Assembly (NCBI RefSeq): GCF_002278925.1
Contig: NZ_NCJH01000007.1
Span: forward strand, 124,001-188,000
DNA length: 64,000 bases
Direction: 5' to 3'
From: Polaromonas sp. 39-63-25
GTDB taxonomy: Bacteria; Pseudomonadota; Gammaproteobacteria; Burkholderiales; Burkholderiaceae_C
Shown: positions 28,788-38,294 of the stretch, one piece after another
Numbering within the stretch: position 1 is the stretch's first letter
How the letters are laid out: each line of letters begins with the position of its first letter
Position numbers and translations under genes: made by a program
The notes under the pieces: generated by a model
Database searches by the model: none
What the model was told of the DNA's origin: nothing
Seen by the model: the letters and a program-made list of their open reading frames with translations, nothing else

Positions 28788-29408
28788 CTACAGCGAGCCC
28801 TTGGTCGAGGGAATCACGCCGACCGACCGGGGGTCGATCTCGAGCGCCATGCGCAGGGCGCGCGCAAAGGCCTTGAAGACGGTTTCGGCCTGGTGGTGCG
28901 CGTTGTCACCCTTGAGGTTGTCGATGTGCAGGGTCACAAAGGCGTGGTTCACAAAGCCCTGGAAGAACTCGTAGGCCAGCTGGCTGTCGAACGCGCCTAT
29001 CATGCCGCTCTTGAAGGGCACATGCATGTCCAGCCCGGGCCGTCCTGAAAAGTCGATGACCACGCGCGACAGCGCCTCGTCCAGCGGCACATAGGCATGG
29101 CCGTAGCGGCGCAGGCCTTTCTTGTCGCCAACAGCCTGAGCCACGGCCTGCCCCAGGGTGATGCCCACGTCTTCCACCGTGTGGTGCCCGTCGATGTGCA
29201 GGTCGCCCTTGGCCTGGATGTCCAGATCGATCAGGCCGTGCCTGGCGATCTGGTCCAGCATGTGGTCGAAGAAACCGATGCCGGTGGACAGCCTGGCCTG
29301 GCCGGTGCCGTCGAGGTTGAGCTTGACGGTGATCTGGGTTTCGGCGGTATTGCGCGAAACTTCGGCCGTTCTCGGGGCAAGGGGCGCCATGGCGGTGGGG
29401 GTGGTCAT
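28788..29408 (-). CDS. hisB: Imidazoleglycerol-phosphate dehydratase
   Basis: Dehydrates imidazole glycerol phosphate to imidazole acetol phosphate using a di-manganese centre. It is the monofunctional 206-residue form; there is no N-terminal histidinol-phosphatase domain, so that activity must be encoded elsewhere. Metal motifs [23 protein letters not shown] and the C-terminal [17 protein letters not shown] are intact. It overlaps hisC by 4 bp. Confidence 0.98.
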   Translation of the reverse strand: MTTPTAMAPLAPRTAEVSRNTAETQITVKLNLDGTGQARLSTGIGFFDHMLDQIARHGLIDLDIQAKGDLHIDGHHTVEDVGITLGQAVAQAVGDKKGLRRYGHAYVPLDEALSRVVIDFSGRPGLDMHVPFKSGMIGAFDSQLAYEFFQGFVNHAFVTLHIDNLKGDNAHHQAETVFKAFARALRMALEIDPRSVGVIPSTKGSL

Positions 29409-30481
29409 AGGGATTCTTTGAGGGCTGCCAGCATCTGCACATTGTCGTCGGCGGTGCCGACGGTCAGGCGCAGGCAGTTGGCCAGCAATGGATGCATTTT
29501 AGAAACGTTTTTGACCAGCACCTTGCGTGCCCGCATGCCCTCGAAGGTTTTCTGGGCATCGGGCACACGCACCAGGATCATGTTGGCATCGCTTTTCCAG
29601 GCCCGGACACCCGCCATAGCCTGCAGCGCTTCGAAAAGAATAGCACGCTGCGCCCGTATTTCCTGGGCTTGCGCCCCAAATACCTCGGCATGTTCGAGCG
29701 CAAACAGCGCGCACTCGTAATTGAGCACACTGATGTTGTAGGGCGGGCGCACCTTGTCGATCTCGGCAATCAGCGCCTTCGGGCCCATCATGTAGCCAAT
29801 GCGCACGCCGGCCAGGCCGAACTTGCTCAGCGTGCGCATCAGCAGCACATGGCTGTGTCTGCCGATGCGGTCGATGTAACTTTTGCTCGAAAAGGGCTGG
29901 TAGGCCTCGTCGATCACCACCAGGCCGGGGGCGGCGGCGATGACCTTCTCGATCACCGCGTCGTCCCAGAGGTTGGCTGTCGGGTTGTTCGGGTAGGCGA
30001 TGTAGATGATGGAGGGTTGGTGTTCGGCGATCGCGGCCAGCATGGCGGCTTCGTCGAGCTCGAAATCCGCCGTCAAGGGCACACCGATGAATTTCAGGCC
30101 CTGCAGCTGCGCACTCATGGCGTACATCACAAAGCCGGGCAGCGGCGCGAGGATGGAGGCACCAGGCACGTCGCAGGCCATGGCCAGCAGCGAGATCAGC
30201 TCGTCGGAGCCGTTGCCCAGCATGATGTCGAAACCTTCGGGCATGTTCGCGTAGCCAGCCAGCGCCTGGCGCAGGTCGTTCACGCGCCCGTCCGGGTAGC
30301 GGTTCAGGGCCAGTGCACCCAGGCGCTGCCCCAGCTGCGCCTGCAGGGCCGGTGGCAGGCGGTGCGGGTTTTCCATCGCGTCGAGCTTGATCAGCCCCGC
30401 CGAGTCCTGAATGGCGTAGGCGTGCATGGACAACACGTCCTGCCGGATCAGTTTTTTGAGCCCGGGGGCAACATCGTTCAT
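29405..30481 (-). CDS. hisC: Histidinol-phosphate aminotransferase
   Basis: PLP enzyme that transfers an amino group to imidazole acetol phosphate. It has 358 residues, fold type I. The PLP lysine is in [16 protein letters not shown], the Asp-containing [10 protein letters not shown] strand and the NPTAN loop are clear. It overlaps hisD and hisB by 4 bp on either side, so hisD-hisC-hisB are translationally coupled. Confidence 0.97.
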   Translation of the reverse strand: MNDVAPGLKKLIRQDVLSMHAYAIQDSAGLIKLDAMENPHRLPPALQAQLGQRLGALALNRYPDGRVNDLRQALAGYANMPEGFDIMLGNGSDELISLLAMACDVPGASILAPLPGFVMYAMSAQLQGLKFIGVPLTADFELDEAAMLAAIAEHQPSIIYIAYPNNPTANLWDDAVIEKVIAAAPGLVVIDEAYQPFSSKSYIDRIGRHSHVLLMRTLSKFGLAGVRIGYMMGPKALIAEIDKVRPPYNISVLNYECALFALEHAEVFGAQAQEIRAQRAILFEALQAMAGVRAWKSDANMILVRVPDAQKTFEGMRARKVLVKNVSKMHPLLANCLRLTVGTADDNVQMLAALKESL

Positions 30482-31800
30482 TGTTTTTTCATTCTCATTT
30501 CGGCGGCGCGGGCGTGCGCCTGCAGGCCTTCGCCATGAGCCAGTTCGGCGGCAATTTTCCCCAGGGTCTGCGCGCCGGCTTCGCTGACTTCAATCAGGCT
30601 GGAGCGCTTCTGGAAATCGTAGACGCCGAGCGGGCTGGAAAAACGCGCGGTACCGCTGGTCGGCAACACATGGTTGGGGCCGGCGCAGTAGTCGCCCAGC
30701 GATTCACTGGTGTAGGCGCCCAGGAAAATCGCGCCGGCGTGTTTGAGTAGCGGCTCCCAGCGGTGCGGGTCACGGCTGGAGACTTCCAGGTGTTCGGGCG
30801 CAATGCGGTTGCTGATGGCACAGGCCTCTTCCATGCTGCGCGTGTGGATCAGGGCGCCGCGGCCGGTGAGGGACTTGGCGATGATCTCCGCACGCGGCAT
30901 GGTGGGCAGCAGGCGATTGATGGCCTCCTGGACAGCATCGATATAAGCTGCATCCGGGCACAGCAGAATGCTTTGCGCGAGTTCGTCATGCTCGGCCTGG
31001 CTGAACAGGTCCATCGCCACCCAGTCGGCCGGCGTGCTGCCGTCGGCCAGCACCAGGATTTCGCTGGGGCCGGCAATCATGTCGATGCCTACCGTGCCAA
31101 ACACGCGTTTCTTGGCGCTGGCCACGTAGGCGTTGCCGGGGCCGGTGATCTTGTCGACCTTGGGGATGGTCTGCGTGCCGTAGGCCAGCGCCGCCACCGC
31201 CTGCGCGCCTCCGATAGTGAAGGCCCGCGTGACGCCGGCCACATAGGCGGCAGCCAGCACCAGCGCGTTTTTTTCGCCTTTGGGCGTGGGCACCACCATG
31301 ATGATTTCGCCGACACCGGCCACATGGGCGGGAATGGCGTTCATCAGGACCGAAGACGGGTAGGCCGCCTTGCCGCCCGGCACGTAAATACCGACCCGGT
31401 CCAGCGGCGTGACCTTCTGGCCGAGCAGGCTGCCGTCTTCGTCGCGGTAGCTCCAGCTCTCGCCGTTGGCCTTTTTCTGCGCCTCATGGTAGCTGCGCAC
31501 GCGGCGCGCGGCGGCTTGCAGCGCTTCGCGCTGCGCTGCGGGAATCGTGTCAAAAGCGGCCTTGAGTTCGGCCTGCGTGAGTTCGAGCGCATGCATGCTG
31601 GCTGCGGTGAGCCCGTCAAAACGCGCGGTGTATTCCAGCACGGCCGCGTCGCCACGCTGCTGCACATCGGCCAGGATGCCGGCCACGCGCTGCTCGATCG
31701 CCGCGTCGGTGTCGGCCGACCAGTGCAGGCGCGCCGTGAATTGGGCCTCAAAAGTGGCCTCAGCCGTTGACAGGCGGACGGGGGTAGCTATTAAATCCAT
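30478..31800 (-). CDS. hisD: Histidinol dehydrogenase
   Basis: Performs the last two NAD-dependent oxidations from histidinol to histidine, with a zinc ion. It has 440 residues. Recognisable segments are [42 protein letters not shown] and the zinc-site [10 protein letters not shown]. The ATG at 31800 lies inside an ATAGCT-type repeat, so codons 1 to about 17 ([17 protein letters not shown]) are encoded by repeat sequence. It begins 7 bp after hisG and overlaps hisC. A longer open frame upstream is antisense to conserved hisG and is not used. Confidence 0.97.
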   Translation of the reverse strand: MDLIATPVRLSTAEATFEAQFTARLHWSADTDAAIEQRVAGILADVQQRGDAAVLEYTARFDGLTAASMHALELTQAELKAAFDTIPAAQREALQAAARRVRSYHEAQKKANGESWSYRDEDGSLLGQKVTPLDRVGIYVPGGKAAYPSSVLMNAIPAHVAGVGEIIMVVPTPKGEKNALVLAAAYVAGVTRAFTIGGAQAVAALAYGTQTIPKVDKITGPGNAYVASAKKRVFGTVGIDMIAGPSEILVLADGSTPADWVAMDLFSQAEHDELAQSILLCPDAAYIDAVQEAINRLLPTMPRAEIIAKSLTGRGALIHTRSMEEACAISNRIAPEHLEVSSRDPHRWEPLLKHAGAIFLGAYTSESLGDYCAGPNHVLPTSGTARFSSPLGVYDFQKRSSLIEVSEAGAQTLGKIAAELAHGEGLQAHARAAEMRMKKQ

Positions 31801-31803
31801 AGC
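31749..31803 (-). repeat. ATAGCT-type dispersed repeat, copy G, forming the hisD 5' end
   Basis: On the minus strand: GCTATGGATTTAATAGCTAC, then CCCCGTCCGCCTGTCAAC, then GGCTGAGGCCACTTTT. The ATG of hisD is the fourth to sixth base of this element. It matches copies B and C in both halves, with a short deletion in the middle. Confidence 0.7.
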
Positions 31804-31807
31804 AATC

Positions 31808-32455
31808 TCATACCACAGGCCGGGCGATGGCCGACGAAAAAGCATCGATGATGGCGCGTATCGGCGCCTGCTTGAGCTTGAGCGCGACCTGGTTGACCAC
31901 CAGATGCGAGCTGATGTCCATGATGCGCTCGACCTCGACCAGGTGGTTGGCCTTGAGCGTGTTGCCGCTGCTGACCAGATCGACAATCGCGTCGGCCAGG
32001 CCCGTCAGCGGCGCGAGCTCCATGCTGCCGTAGAGCTTGATCAGGTCGACGTGCACGCCCTTGGTGGCGAAAAAATCGCGCGCGATGCTGACGAACTTGG
32101 TGGCCACCTTCAGGCGCGAACCCTGTTTCACCGCCGCTTCATAGTCGAAACCGGCACGCACCGCCACACTCATGCGGCATTTGGCAATCTGCAGGTCCAG
32201 CGGCTGGTACAGGCCCTGGCCGCCGTGTTCGATCAGCGTGTCCTTGCCGGTCACGCCGATATCGGCGCCACCGTACTGCACATAGGTCGGCACGTCGGTG
32301 GCACGCACCAGCACGACGCGCACGTCGGGCCGGTTGGTGCCAATGATCAGCTTGCGCGATTTTTCCGGATCTTCCAGCACTTCGATGCCGGCGGCTTTGA
32401 GCAGCGGCAGGGTTTCGTCGAAGATACGTCCCTTGGACAGTGCGAGCGTGATCAT
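31808..32455 (-). CDS. hisG: ATP phosphoribosyltransferase, short form
   Basis: First and committed step of histidine synthesis, joining ATP and PRPP. The 215-residue length and absence of the C-terminal regulatory ACT-like domain show the short HisG form, which by family needs the HisZ subunit for activity and histidine feedback. No hisZ is in this window. It keeps [27 protein letters not shown] and the PRPP loop [12 protein letters not shown]. It overlaps murA by 4 bp. Confidence 0.97.
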   Translation of the reverse strand: MITLALSKGRIFDETLPLLKAAGIEVLEDPEKSRKLIIGTNRPDVRVVLVRATDVPTYVQYGGADIGVTGKDTLIEHGGQGLYQPLDLQIAKCRMSVAVRAGFDYEAAVKQGSRLKVATKFVSIARDFFATKGVHVDLIKLYGSMELAPLTGLADAIVDLVSSGNTLKANHLVEVERIMDISSHLVVNQVALKLKQAPIRAIIDAFSSAIARPVV

Positions 32456-33738
32456 GACTTGATTCTTTCGATGTCCGCGCCTATGCCGCGCAACTTGGCT
32501 TCCATCTGGTCGTAACCCCGGTCCAGATGGTAGATGCGATCAATCAGCGTCTCGCCCTCGGCCACCAGGCCGGCGATCACCAGGCTGGCCGACGCGCGCA
32601 GGTCGGTCGCCATCACGGTGGCGCCGGAGAGTTTTTCCACACCTTCGATGATGGCGAACTTGCCGTCGATCTCGATCTTCGCGCCCAGCCGCACCATCTC
32701 GTTGACGTGCATGAAACGGTTTTCGAAAATCGTTTCCGTCACCTTGCTCGGACCCTCGGCAATCGCATTGAGCGCCATGAACTGCGCCTGCATGTCGGTC
32801 GGGAAACCCGGGTATTCGGTGGTGCGGAAGGACTGCGCCTGCATGCGCCCCGACGCCTGGACCCGGATGAAGCCGTCGCCCGCGGTGATCACCGCACCGG
32901 CATCGCGCAGCTTGTCGATCACGGCTTCGAGGTGCTCGGCGCGGCCATGGCGCAGCACCACGTCGCCGCCGGCGGCCGCCACGGCGCAGAGAAAGGTGCC
33001 GGTCTCGATGCGGTCGGCCACCACCTGGTGCGTGCAGCCGTGCAGGCGTTCCACACCCTGGATGCGGATGCGGCTGCCGCCATGGCCTTCGATCTTCGCG
33101 CCCATCTTGATCAGCATTTCGGCCAGGTCGCCTATCTCCGGCTCCTGCGCAGCATTTTCGAGGATGGTTTCACCCTCCGCCAGAGTGGCGGCCATCATGA
33201 AATTCTCGGTGCCGGTGACCGTGACCATGTCGGTCAGAATGCTGCAGCCCTTGAGGCGCCCGCGCTGGCCATGAGGTCCAGCCGGCAGTTTGGCAATCAT
33301 GTAGCCGTGTTCGACCACGATGTCGGCGCCCATGGCCTGCATGCCCTTGATGTGCTGGTCCACGGGCCGCGAGCCGATGGCACAGCCGCCGGGCAGCGAC
33401 ACCGTGGCCTCGCCAAAACGCGCCAGCAGCGGGCCCAGCGCGAGCACCGACGCGCGCATGGTCTTGACCAGCTCGTACGGCGCCTCAGGCGAACTCAGGG
33501 CGCCCGCGTTGATGACCACGCTGCCGGGCGCGCTGTCGCTGCGTTCGGCCGTCACCCCCATGTTGCGGATCAGCTTGAGCATGGTGGTCACGTCCTGCAG
33601 GCGCGGCACATTTTCAAGCGTCACGGTATCTGCCGTCAGCAATGCCGCGCACAGTTCCGGCAGTGCGGCGTTTTTGGCGCCAGAGATATCGACGGTGCCG
33701 GCAAGCGGCCGGCCGCCCCTGATGAGTAGTTTGTCCAT
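32452..33738 (-). CDS. murA: UDP-N-acetylglucosamine 1-carboxyvinyltransferase
   Basis: First committed step of peptidoglycan synthesis: adds enolpyruvate from PEP to UDP-GlcNAc. It has 428 residues. The N-terminal [21 protein letters not shown] is typical. The fosfomycin-target cysteine is C119 in [14 protein letters not shown], so the enzyme should be fosfomycin-sensitive. The ATG at 33738 gives MDKLLIRGG; a start 12 codons earlier would overlap bolA. It precedes hisG in the usual bolA-murA-hisG order. Confidence 0.98.
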   Translation of the reverse strand: MDKLLIRGGRPLAGTVDISGAKNAALPELCAALLTADTVTLENVPRLQDVTTMLKLIRNMGVTAERSDSAPGSVVINAGALSSPEAPYELVKTMRASVLALGPLLARFGEATVSLPGGCAIGSRPVDQHIKGMQAMGADIVVEHGYMIAKLPAGPHGQRGRLKGCSILTDMVTVTGTENFMMAATLAEGETILENAAQEPEIGDLAEMLIKMGAKIEGHGGSRIRIQGVERLHGCTHQVVADRIETGTFLCAVAAAGGDVVLRHGRAEHLEAVIDKLRDAGAVITAGDGFIRVQASGRMQAQSFRTTEYPGFPTDMQAQFMALNAIAEGPSKVTETIFENRFMHVNEMVRLGAKIEIDGKFAIIEGVEKLSGATVMATDLRASASLVIAGLVAEGETLIDRIYHLDRGYDQMEAKLRGIGADIERIKS

Positions 33739-33746
33739 GGGTCTGT

Positions 33747-33995
33747 TTATTCTTCCGCGCCGCTGGCGGCCCACTCGGCCGGTGTGTAGGTTTTCATGGA
33801 CAGGGCATGCACCTCGTCCGTCTGCATGCGCCCGCCCAGCGTGGCGTACACCCGCTGATGACGCTGGATCAGGCGCTGGCCTTCAAAAGCGGCAGACACG
33901 ATGGTGGCATACCAATGCCGGCCGTCGCCGGTCAGGGCGATGTGTTCGCAGGGCAGGCCTGCGGCAATGATGGTTTGGAGTTCTTCGCTGGTCAT
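33747..33995 (-). CDS. BolA/IbaG family protein
   Basis: An 82-residue BolA-fold protein. Family members partner with monothiol glutaredoxins in iron-sulfur cluster handling. The position next to murA matches IbaG. The helix-turn segment [14 protein letters not shown] and the end [13 protein letters not shown] are characteristic; the loop cysteine C16 and H27 are candidate cluster ligands. It lies 8 bp upstream of murA. It is separated from the upstream ABC permease by repeat R6. Confidence 0.93.
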   Translation of the reverse strand: MTSEELQTIIAAGLPCEHIALTGDGRHWYATIVSAAFEGQRLIQRHQRVYATLGGRMQTDEVHALSMKTYTPAEWAASGAEE

Positions 33996-34030
33996 GGTGT
34001 ATCGCTCACTGAGTATCTGTATTCATTCAA

Positions 34031-34140
34031 ACAGGGGCCGCGGGTCCGGCTTCGCCGGCCCGCAGGCGCAGCGCCCCTCTTCTTCGTGCAAGGGGCAGCG
34101 CACCGCCGAAGGCACGCGAAGCGAAAAGCGTGGGGGTCAT
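34031..34140 (-). repeat. Two-hairpin GC-rich dispersed repeat, copy R6
   Basis: Starts 2 bp after the ABC permease stop. On the minus strand: GACCCCCACGCTTTTCGCTT, then an altered first hairpin (GCCCCTTGCAC... with GAGGGGC arm) containing an insertion, then the CCGGC-GAA-GCCGG hairpin. At 110 bp it is the longest copy. Confidence 0.85.
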
Positions 34141-34142
34141 AT

Positions 34143-34898
34143 TCAGTGCCTGATTTTGTAGCCGATGCGAAGCAAATTCACCGCGATGCCGCTGACCACC
34201 AGCAGTGCGCTGCCCACGATGGCCAGACTCAGCCAGGGGGACACGTCGCTGACACCGAAAAAACCGTAACGGAAGCCGTCGATCATGTAGAAAAACGGGT
34301 TCAGGTGGCTGACGGTTTGCCAAAATGGTGGCAGCGAGTGGATGGAGTAGAAAACACCACTGAGGAAAGTCATGGGCATGATCACAAAATTCTGGAATAC
34401 CGCCATCTGGTCGAATTTTTCTGCCCAGAGACCGGCGATCAACCCCAGAGCGCCCAGCAAGGCCGCGCCGAGCACCGCAAACACCACAATCCACAGCGGT
34501 GCCAGGAAACTGGGCTGGCCGAAATAGACGGTGACCACAAACACCCCCAAGCCGACGGCCAGACCGCGCACGATGGAAGAGCCGACATAGGCGAAAAACC
34601 AGTGCCAGTGCGACAGCGGGCTGAGCAGCACAAACACCAGGCTGCCCATGATCTTGCTCTGGATCAGCGAAGAGGAGCTGTTGGCAAAAGCGTTCTGCAG
34701 CACGCTCATCATGACCAGGCCTGGCACCAGGAAGGCCGTGTAGCCGACCGTGTCGTAAACCTTCACATGGTCCTGCAGCACATGGCCAAAAATCAGCATG
34801 TACATGACGGCGGTGAGGATGGGCGCGCCTACGGTCTGGAATCCGACTTTCCAGAAGCGCAGAACTTCCTTGTAGAAAAGCGTTTGCCAGCCGGTCAT
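34143..34898 (-). CDS. ABC-2 type transporter permease
   Basis: A 251-residue inner-membrane protein with about six spans, of the ABC-2 permease family, similar to YadH. Together with the ATPase encoded upstream it should export an unidentified substrate. It keeps the family's late motif, PMTFLSGVFYSIHSLPPFWQ, and NPFFYMIDGFRYGF. It overlaps the ATPase gene by 4 bp. Its location between bolA and the mla genes is typical for Burkholderiales, but the substrate is unknown. Confidence 0.92.
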   Translation of the reverse strand: MTGWQTLFYKEVLRFWKVGFQTVGAPILTAVMYMLIFGHVLQDHVKVYDTVGYTAFLVPGLVMMSVLQNAFANSSSSLIQSKIMGSLVFVLLSPLSHWHWFFAYVGSSIVRGLAVGLGVFVVTVYFGQPSFLAPLWIVVFAVLGAALLGALGLIAGLWAEKFDQMAVFQNFVIMPMTFLSGVFYSIHSLPPFWQTVSHLNPFFYMIDGFRYGFFGVSDVSPWLSLAIVGSALLVVSGIAVNLLRIGYKIRH

Positions 34899-35824
34899 GC
34901 GGTCACCCCGATTTTCTCGGCCATGACCTCAAGAAAGACGTCTTCGAGGTCGGCCTTGCGAATCTCGACGTCCTCGGCCACCAGGCCGGCCTCGCGGATC
35001 GCGCTGAGGTAGTGCTCGATCTCGTTGGCATTGTGCGCTGGCAGCTGCACGATGCGGCCGGTGATGCGCGCCTTGTCGGCGATCGCCTTCGGCAGTTCGC
35101 TGTCGATCTTGAACCTGAGCACATTCGAGGAGGCCGCCTTGAGCAACTCGGAAGTGGTGGCCAAGGCCACCATGCGGCCCTGCTTGAGCATCGCAATCCG
35201 GTTGCACAGCGCCTCGGCCTCTTCGAGGTAATGCGTCGTCAGCAGCACGGTGCTGCCCTGCTTGTTGAGCCTGGCGACAAACTGCCAGAGTGTCTGGCGC
35301 AGTTCCACATCCACGCCAGCGGTGGGTTCGTCAAGCACGATGACCTGGGGTTTGTGCACCAGTGCCTGCGCCACCAGCACGCGGCGCTTCATGCCGCCCG
35401 ACAGCTGCCGCATATTGGCGTCCGCCTTGTCGGCCAGCCCCAGACTGAGCAGCAACTCGTCGATCCAGCCGTCGTTGTTTTTGACACCGAAATAGCCGGA
35501 TTGAATGCGCAGAGCCTCACGCACCGTGAAAAAGGGATCAAACACCAGTTCCTGCGGCACGATGCCGAGCTTGCGGCGGGCAGCGGCGTAGTCGGTCACC
35601 ACATCGCTGCCATGCACCAGCACACGGCCGCTGCTGGCCCGCGAGAGGCCCGCCAGAATGCTGATCAGCGAGGTTTTACCGGCCCCGTTGGGGCCCAGCA
35701 GGCCGAAAAACTCGCCCTGCTGGATATCAAAGCTGACATTGTCCAGCGCCCGGACCCCGGGACCAGTCTGGCTGCGTGTCGATGGGTAGATTTTTGAGAC
35801 GGACTGGAATGAGATGGCGGGCAT
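34895..35824 (-). CDS. ABC transporter ATP-binding protein (YadG-like)
   Basis: A 309-residue ATPase partner of the ABC-2 permease. Walker A is GPNGAGKTS, the signature LSGGMKRRVLVAQAL, Walker B VIVLDEPTAGVD and the H-loop TTHYLEEAE. After the nucleotide-binding domain (residues 1-235) comes a small C-terminal domain seen in YadG/CcmA-type proteins. The gene is the first of a two-gene unit; 112 bp separate it from the STAS-domain gene upstream. Confidence 0.95.
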   Translation of the reverse strand: MPAISFQSVSKIYPSTRSQTGPGVRALDNVSFDIQQGEFFGLLGPNGAGKTSLISILAGLSRASSGRVLVHGSDVVTDYAAARRKLGIVPQELVFDPFFTVREALRIQSGYFGVKNNDGWIDELLLSLGLADKADANMRQLSGGMKRRVLVAQALVHKPQVIVLDEPTAGVDVELRQTLWQFVARLNKQGSTVLLTTHYLEEAEALCNRIAMLKQGRMVALATTSELLKAASSNVLRFKIDSELPKAIADKARITGRIVQLPAHNANEIEHYLSAIREAGLVAEDVEIRKADLEDVFLEVMAEKIGVTA

Positions 35825-35936
35825 GAGCCGGCTATTTTAAGGGCTGACGCCTGTTTCTTCCGGCCCGGCAGCGCAAATGTCCCCAGCCCTGCACCCAGGC
35901 AGGGGCCAAAAAGCGCGAACCTGCCCGCTTTCAGGT

Positions 35937-36218
35937 TCAGGCCGCGGCAGCCGCTGCTGGCGGAATCAACTCTGCGACGCCATACAACTCGGCCAGTTCC
36001 CGCAGTCGCGCAGGGGCACCGCGCACCGAGAAGCGCTTGCCTGCGGCCAGCGCATGACGCCGGCATTCCAGCAGGACCGCCAGCGCTGAGGAGTCAAACT
36101 GCTGCAACCCACCGGCGTCGGCCACCACTTCTGCGGGCCCGGCAAACAGCTCGGGTTTCAGGCCGCGGGCAAAACCAGCCGCTGCGGCGTGGGTCAGGAC
36201 AGGAGGAAGCGTCAGCAC
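35937..36218 (-). CDS. mlaB: STAS-domain protein (MlaB)
   Basis: A 93-residue STAS-fold protein, small cytoplasmic subunit of the MlaFEDB phospholipid transporter. The core reads ADAGGLQQFDSSALAVLLECRR, with the conserved DSSALAVLL serine-containing turn. It lies directly downstream of mlaC (14 bp), last in the mlaFEDACB order. The C-terminus is alanine-rich. Confidence 0.88.
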   Translation of the reverse strand: MLTLPPVLTHAAAAGFARGLKPELFAGPAEVVADAGGLQQFDSSALAVLLECRRHALAAGKRFSVRGAPARLRELAELYGVAELIPPAAAAAA

Positions 36219-36232
36219 GGCAGCATTCCCGT

Positions 36233-36886
36233 TCAGGACTTTTTCTCGCCCACGTTCGTTTTCTCGCCCGCGTTCGACTTGTTGCGCTGGGACAGTGCGG
36301 CGATCAGTCCATCCACGCCCTTTGCAGTGATTTCCTGTGCGAACTGGGTACGGTAGGTTTCCACCATCCAGATGCCCAGGACGTTAAGGTCGTAGATTTT
36401 CCAGCCCGTGGGGGTTTTTTCCATGCGGTAATCCAGCTGGATCGGTTCACTACGGCCGATCACTTCGGTGCGCACGATCACTTCGTTGTCCGTTGGCGCG
36501 GCCCGCAGGGGTTTGACATTGACGGTCTGGTCCTTGACCTGGGCCAGCGCCCCGGAATAAGTGCGAACCAGCAATGTCTTGAACTCTTCCTGCAGGCGCT
36601 TTTGCTGCTCGGGGGTGGCTTGGCGCCAGTTCCGGCCCACGGTCGCCGCCGTCATGCGCGTGAAATTCACATGCGGCATGACCTTGCCATCGACCAGCGC
36701 AATGACCTTCGCGGTGTCGCCGGCCTGGATGGCCTTGTCGGCCTTGATGATGTCAAGCACTTCGGTGGAGGTACGCTTGATCAGCGCGTCCGGCGCTTCC
36801 TCGACGGCACCTGCAACAGGGCCGGCGGCCAGCAGAACACCTGCGAGGCAGGCCCCCACGACATGGCTAAAAATTCGACGGTTCAT
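36233..36886 (-). CDS. mlaC: Periplasmic phospholipid-binding protein MlaC
   Basis: Shuttles phospholipid across the periplasm between the MlaA complex in the outer membrane and MlaFEDB in the inner membrane. It has 217 residues with a Sec signal peptide (residues 1-27). The Tol-Ttg2 fold is recognised by FTRMTAATVGRNWRQATPEQQKRL and WKIYDLNVLGIWMVETYRTQF. The ATG at 36886 was selected because it directly starts the signal peptide. The end is a charged tail with a short repeated NxGEK unit. Confidence 0.94.
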   Translation of the reverse strand: MNRRIFSHVVGACLAGVLLAAGPVAGAVEEAPDALIKRTSTEVLDIIKADKAIQAGDTAKVIALVDGKVMPHVNFTRMTAATVGRNWRQATPEQQKRLQEEFKTLLVRTYSGALAQVKDQTVNVKPLRAAPTDNEVIVRTEVIGRSEPIQLDYRMEKTPTGWKIYDLNVLGIWMVETYRTQFAQEITAKGVDGLIAALSQRNKSNAGEKTNVGEKKS

Positions 36887-37034
36887 GGCTTTCTTTCGGT
36901 TCGGAACACGGGCCTGCCGGGCCGGGCGGATGTCCCTTTGGCACAACTGACAGGCAAGTGCTTGATTTGACAGCGTTTTCCAGGCTTTGGTTCAGGCGGT
37001 TCAGTGAAGTTATGGCACTGCGTGTAAATGTTCT

Positions 37035-37781
37035 TTACTTGGCCGGCGCCGGCGAAGGCGATTCGGGCAGGTCATACCGCTCCTCGGTATCGCCGTTGGT
37101 GTCTATCACCACACCGCGGCGCTGCAGGTAGGCGTCGCGCGTGAAACTGTATTTGTCCAGGGCCGCCTGATCTAGCACCTCCCCGGCGCGCAACAGGCTG
37201 GCGCGAAGGTCTACCGCGCGCAGGACATAGAGAGAATTGCGGACAGGTACATTGTCGATCTGCAACACCAGGTCGCCTTTGGCGTCGACTACCCGTGCAG
37301 CAGCATCACGCACCGTCGAGGGGCCCAGTACAGGCAGCACCAGGTAGGGACCGGTGGCCACTCCCCAGCGTCCCAGCGTCTTGCCAAAATCCTCGCGGTG
37401 ACGCTCTATGCCCATGGGCGTGGCCCAGTCCAGCACGCCGCCCAGGCCAATCAGCGTGTTGACGCTGACACGCATGAAGCTGTCGACGGCCGCTTGCGGC
37501 TTGGCCTGGAGCACGTTGTTGACGAAAGACCATGCGTCCGACAGGTTGCCGAAGAAGTTGTTGACGCCCGTGCGCACCGGCGAGGGCACCGTATCCTGGT
37601 ACGCCTGCGCCACCGGCTTGACGATGGCCTCGTCGAGGCCGTCGTTGAAACGGGTCACGCTGCGGTTGAAGGGTTCGAACGGGTCACGCGGGTTCGGGCC
37701 GACGGCGCAGCCCTGCAGCAGGGCAAGCGCCAGCAGCCCGGCCCACAGGCCGGTCCGGTTCATTGTGATTCGTGGTTTCAT
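37035..37781 (-). CDS. mlaA: Outer-membrane lipoprotein MlaA (VacJ)
   Basis: Removes phospholipid from the outer leaflet of the outer membrane and passes it to MlaC. It has 248 residues. A lipoprotein signal ends at LLQGC with acylated C25. The VacJ core begins NPRDPFEPFNRSVTRFNDGLD and continues with FFGNLSDAWSFVNN and TLGRWGVATGPYLVLPVLGPST. It overlaps the end of mlaD by 4 bp. The 148-bp gap before mlaC shows no other gene. Confidence 0.96.
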   Translation of the reverse strand: MKPRITMNRTGLWAGLLALALLQGCAVGPNPRDPFEPFNRSVTRFNDGLDEAIVKPVAQAYQDTVPSPVRTGVNNFFGNLSDAWSFVNNVLQAKPQAAVDSFMRVSVNTLIGLGGVLDWATPMGIERHREDFGKTLGRWGVATGPYLVLPVLGPSTVRDAAARVVDAKGDLVLQIDNVPVRNSLYVLRAVDLRASLLRAGEVLDQAALDKYSFTRDAYLQRRGVVIDTNGDTEERYDLPESPSPAPAK

Positions 37782-38284
37782 TTTTTTTCGTTACTCCCTG
37801 AGGGCGGTGCAGTCACCGAGCCAGAACTGCTGTCCGCCGCCTTGCTGTACAAAAACTGGCTGATGAGATTTTCCAGCACAACCGCGGATTGCGTGCTGGA
37901 GATGGTGTCGCCGGCCACCAGATTCTTCTCGCTGGCCCCGGCCTCGATGCCGATGTACTGCTCACCGAGCAAGCCGCTGGTGAGGATCTTCAGCGAACTG
38001 TCCTTGGGAAAGGCATAACGACTCTCCATGGCCAGCGTGACACGCGCCTGGAAAGACTTGTCGTCAAACACCAGTGACTCCACACGACCAACCACCACAC
38101 CGCCGCTGCGCACCGCGCCCTTGGGTTTGAGGCCGCCGACGTTGTCAAATTTGGCCGTGATCCGGTAGGTGGACTGGAAACTCAGGTTCAGCAGATTGGC
38201 GGCCTGCAATGCCAGAAACAGGATGGCCGCAGCGCCGATCATGACAAAAATACCAACCCACACATCATTTTTTGAGCGTTGCAC
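37778..38284 (-). CDS. mlaD: Phospholipid transport protein MlaD
   Basis: MCE-domain substrate-binding subunit of MlaFEDB; forms a hexameric ring in the periplasm, anchored by one N-terminal span (residues 10-30). It has 168 residues. The MCE signature AKFDNVGGLKPKGAVRSGGVVVGRV and TSGLLGEQYIGIE are present. It lies 10 bp downstream of mlaE. Confidence 0.97.
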   Translation of the reverse strand: MQRSKNDVWVGIFVMIGAAAILFLALQAANLLNLSFQSTYRITAKFDNVGGLKPKGAVRSGGVVVGRVESLVFDDKSFQARVTLAMESRYAFPKDSSLKILTSGLLGEQYIGIEAGASEKNLVAGDTISSTQSAVVLENLISQFLYSKAADSSSGSVTAPPSGSNEKK

Positions 38285-38294
38285 AACACCCTCC

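Noticed and set aside
29630-29685. Possible ATAGCT-type repeat within hisC
   Set aside because: Only the AATAGC and TGCGCCCGTATTTCCTGGGCT parts match loosely; the GCTAT arm and AGGCC end are missing, so chance resemblance is as likely.
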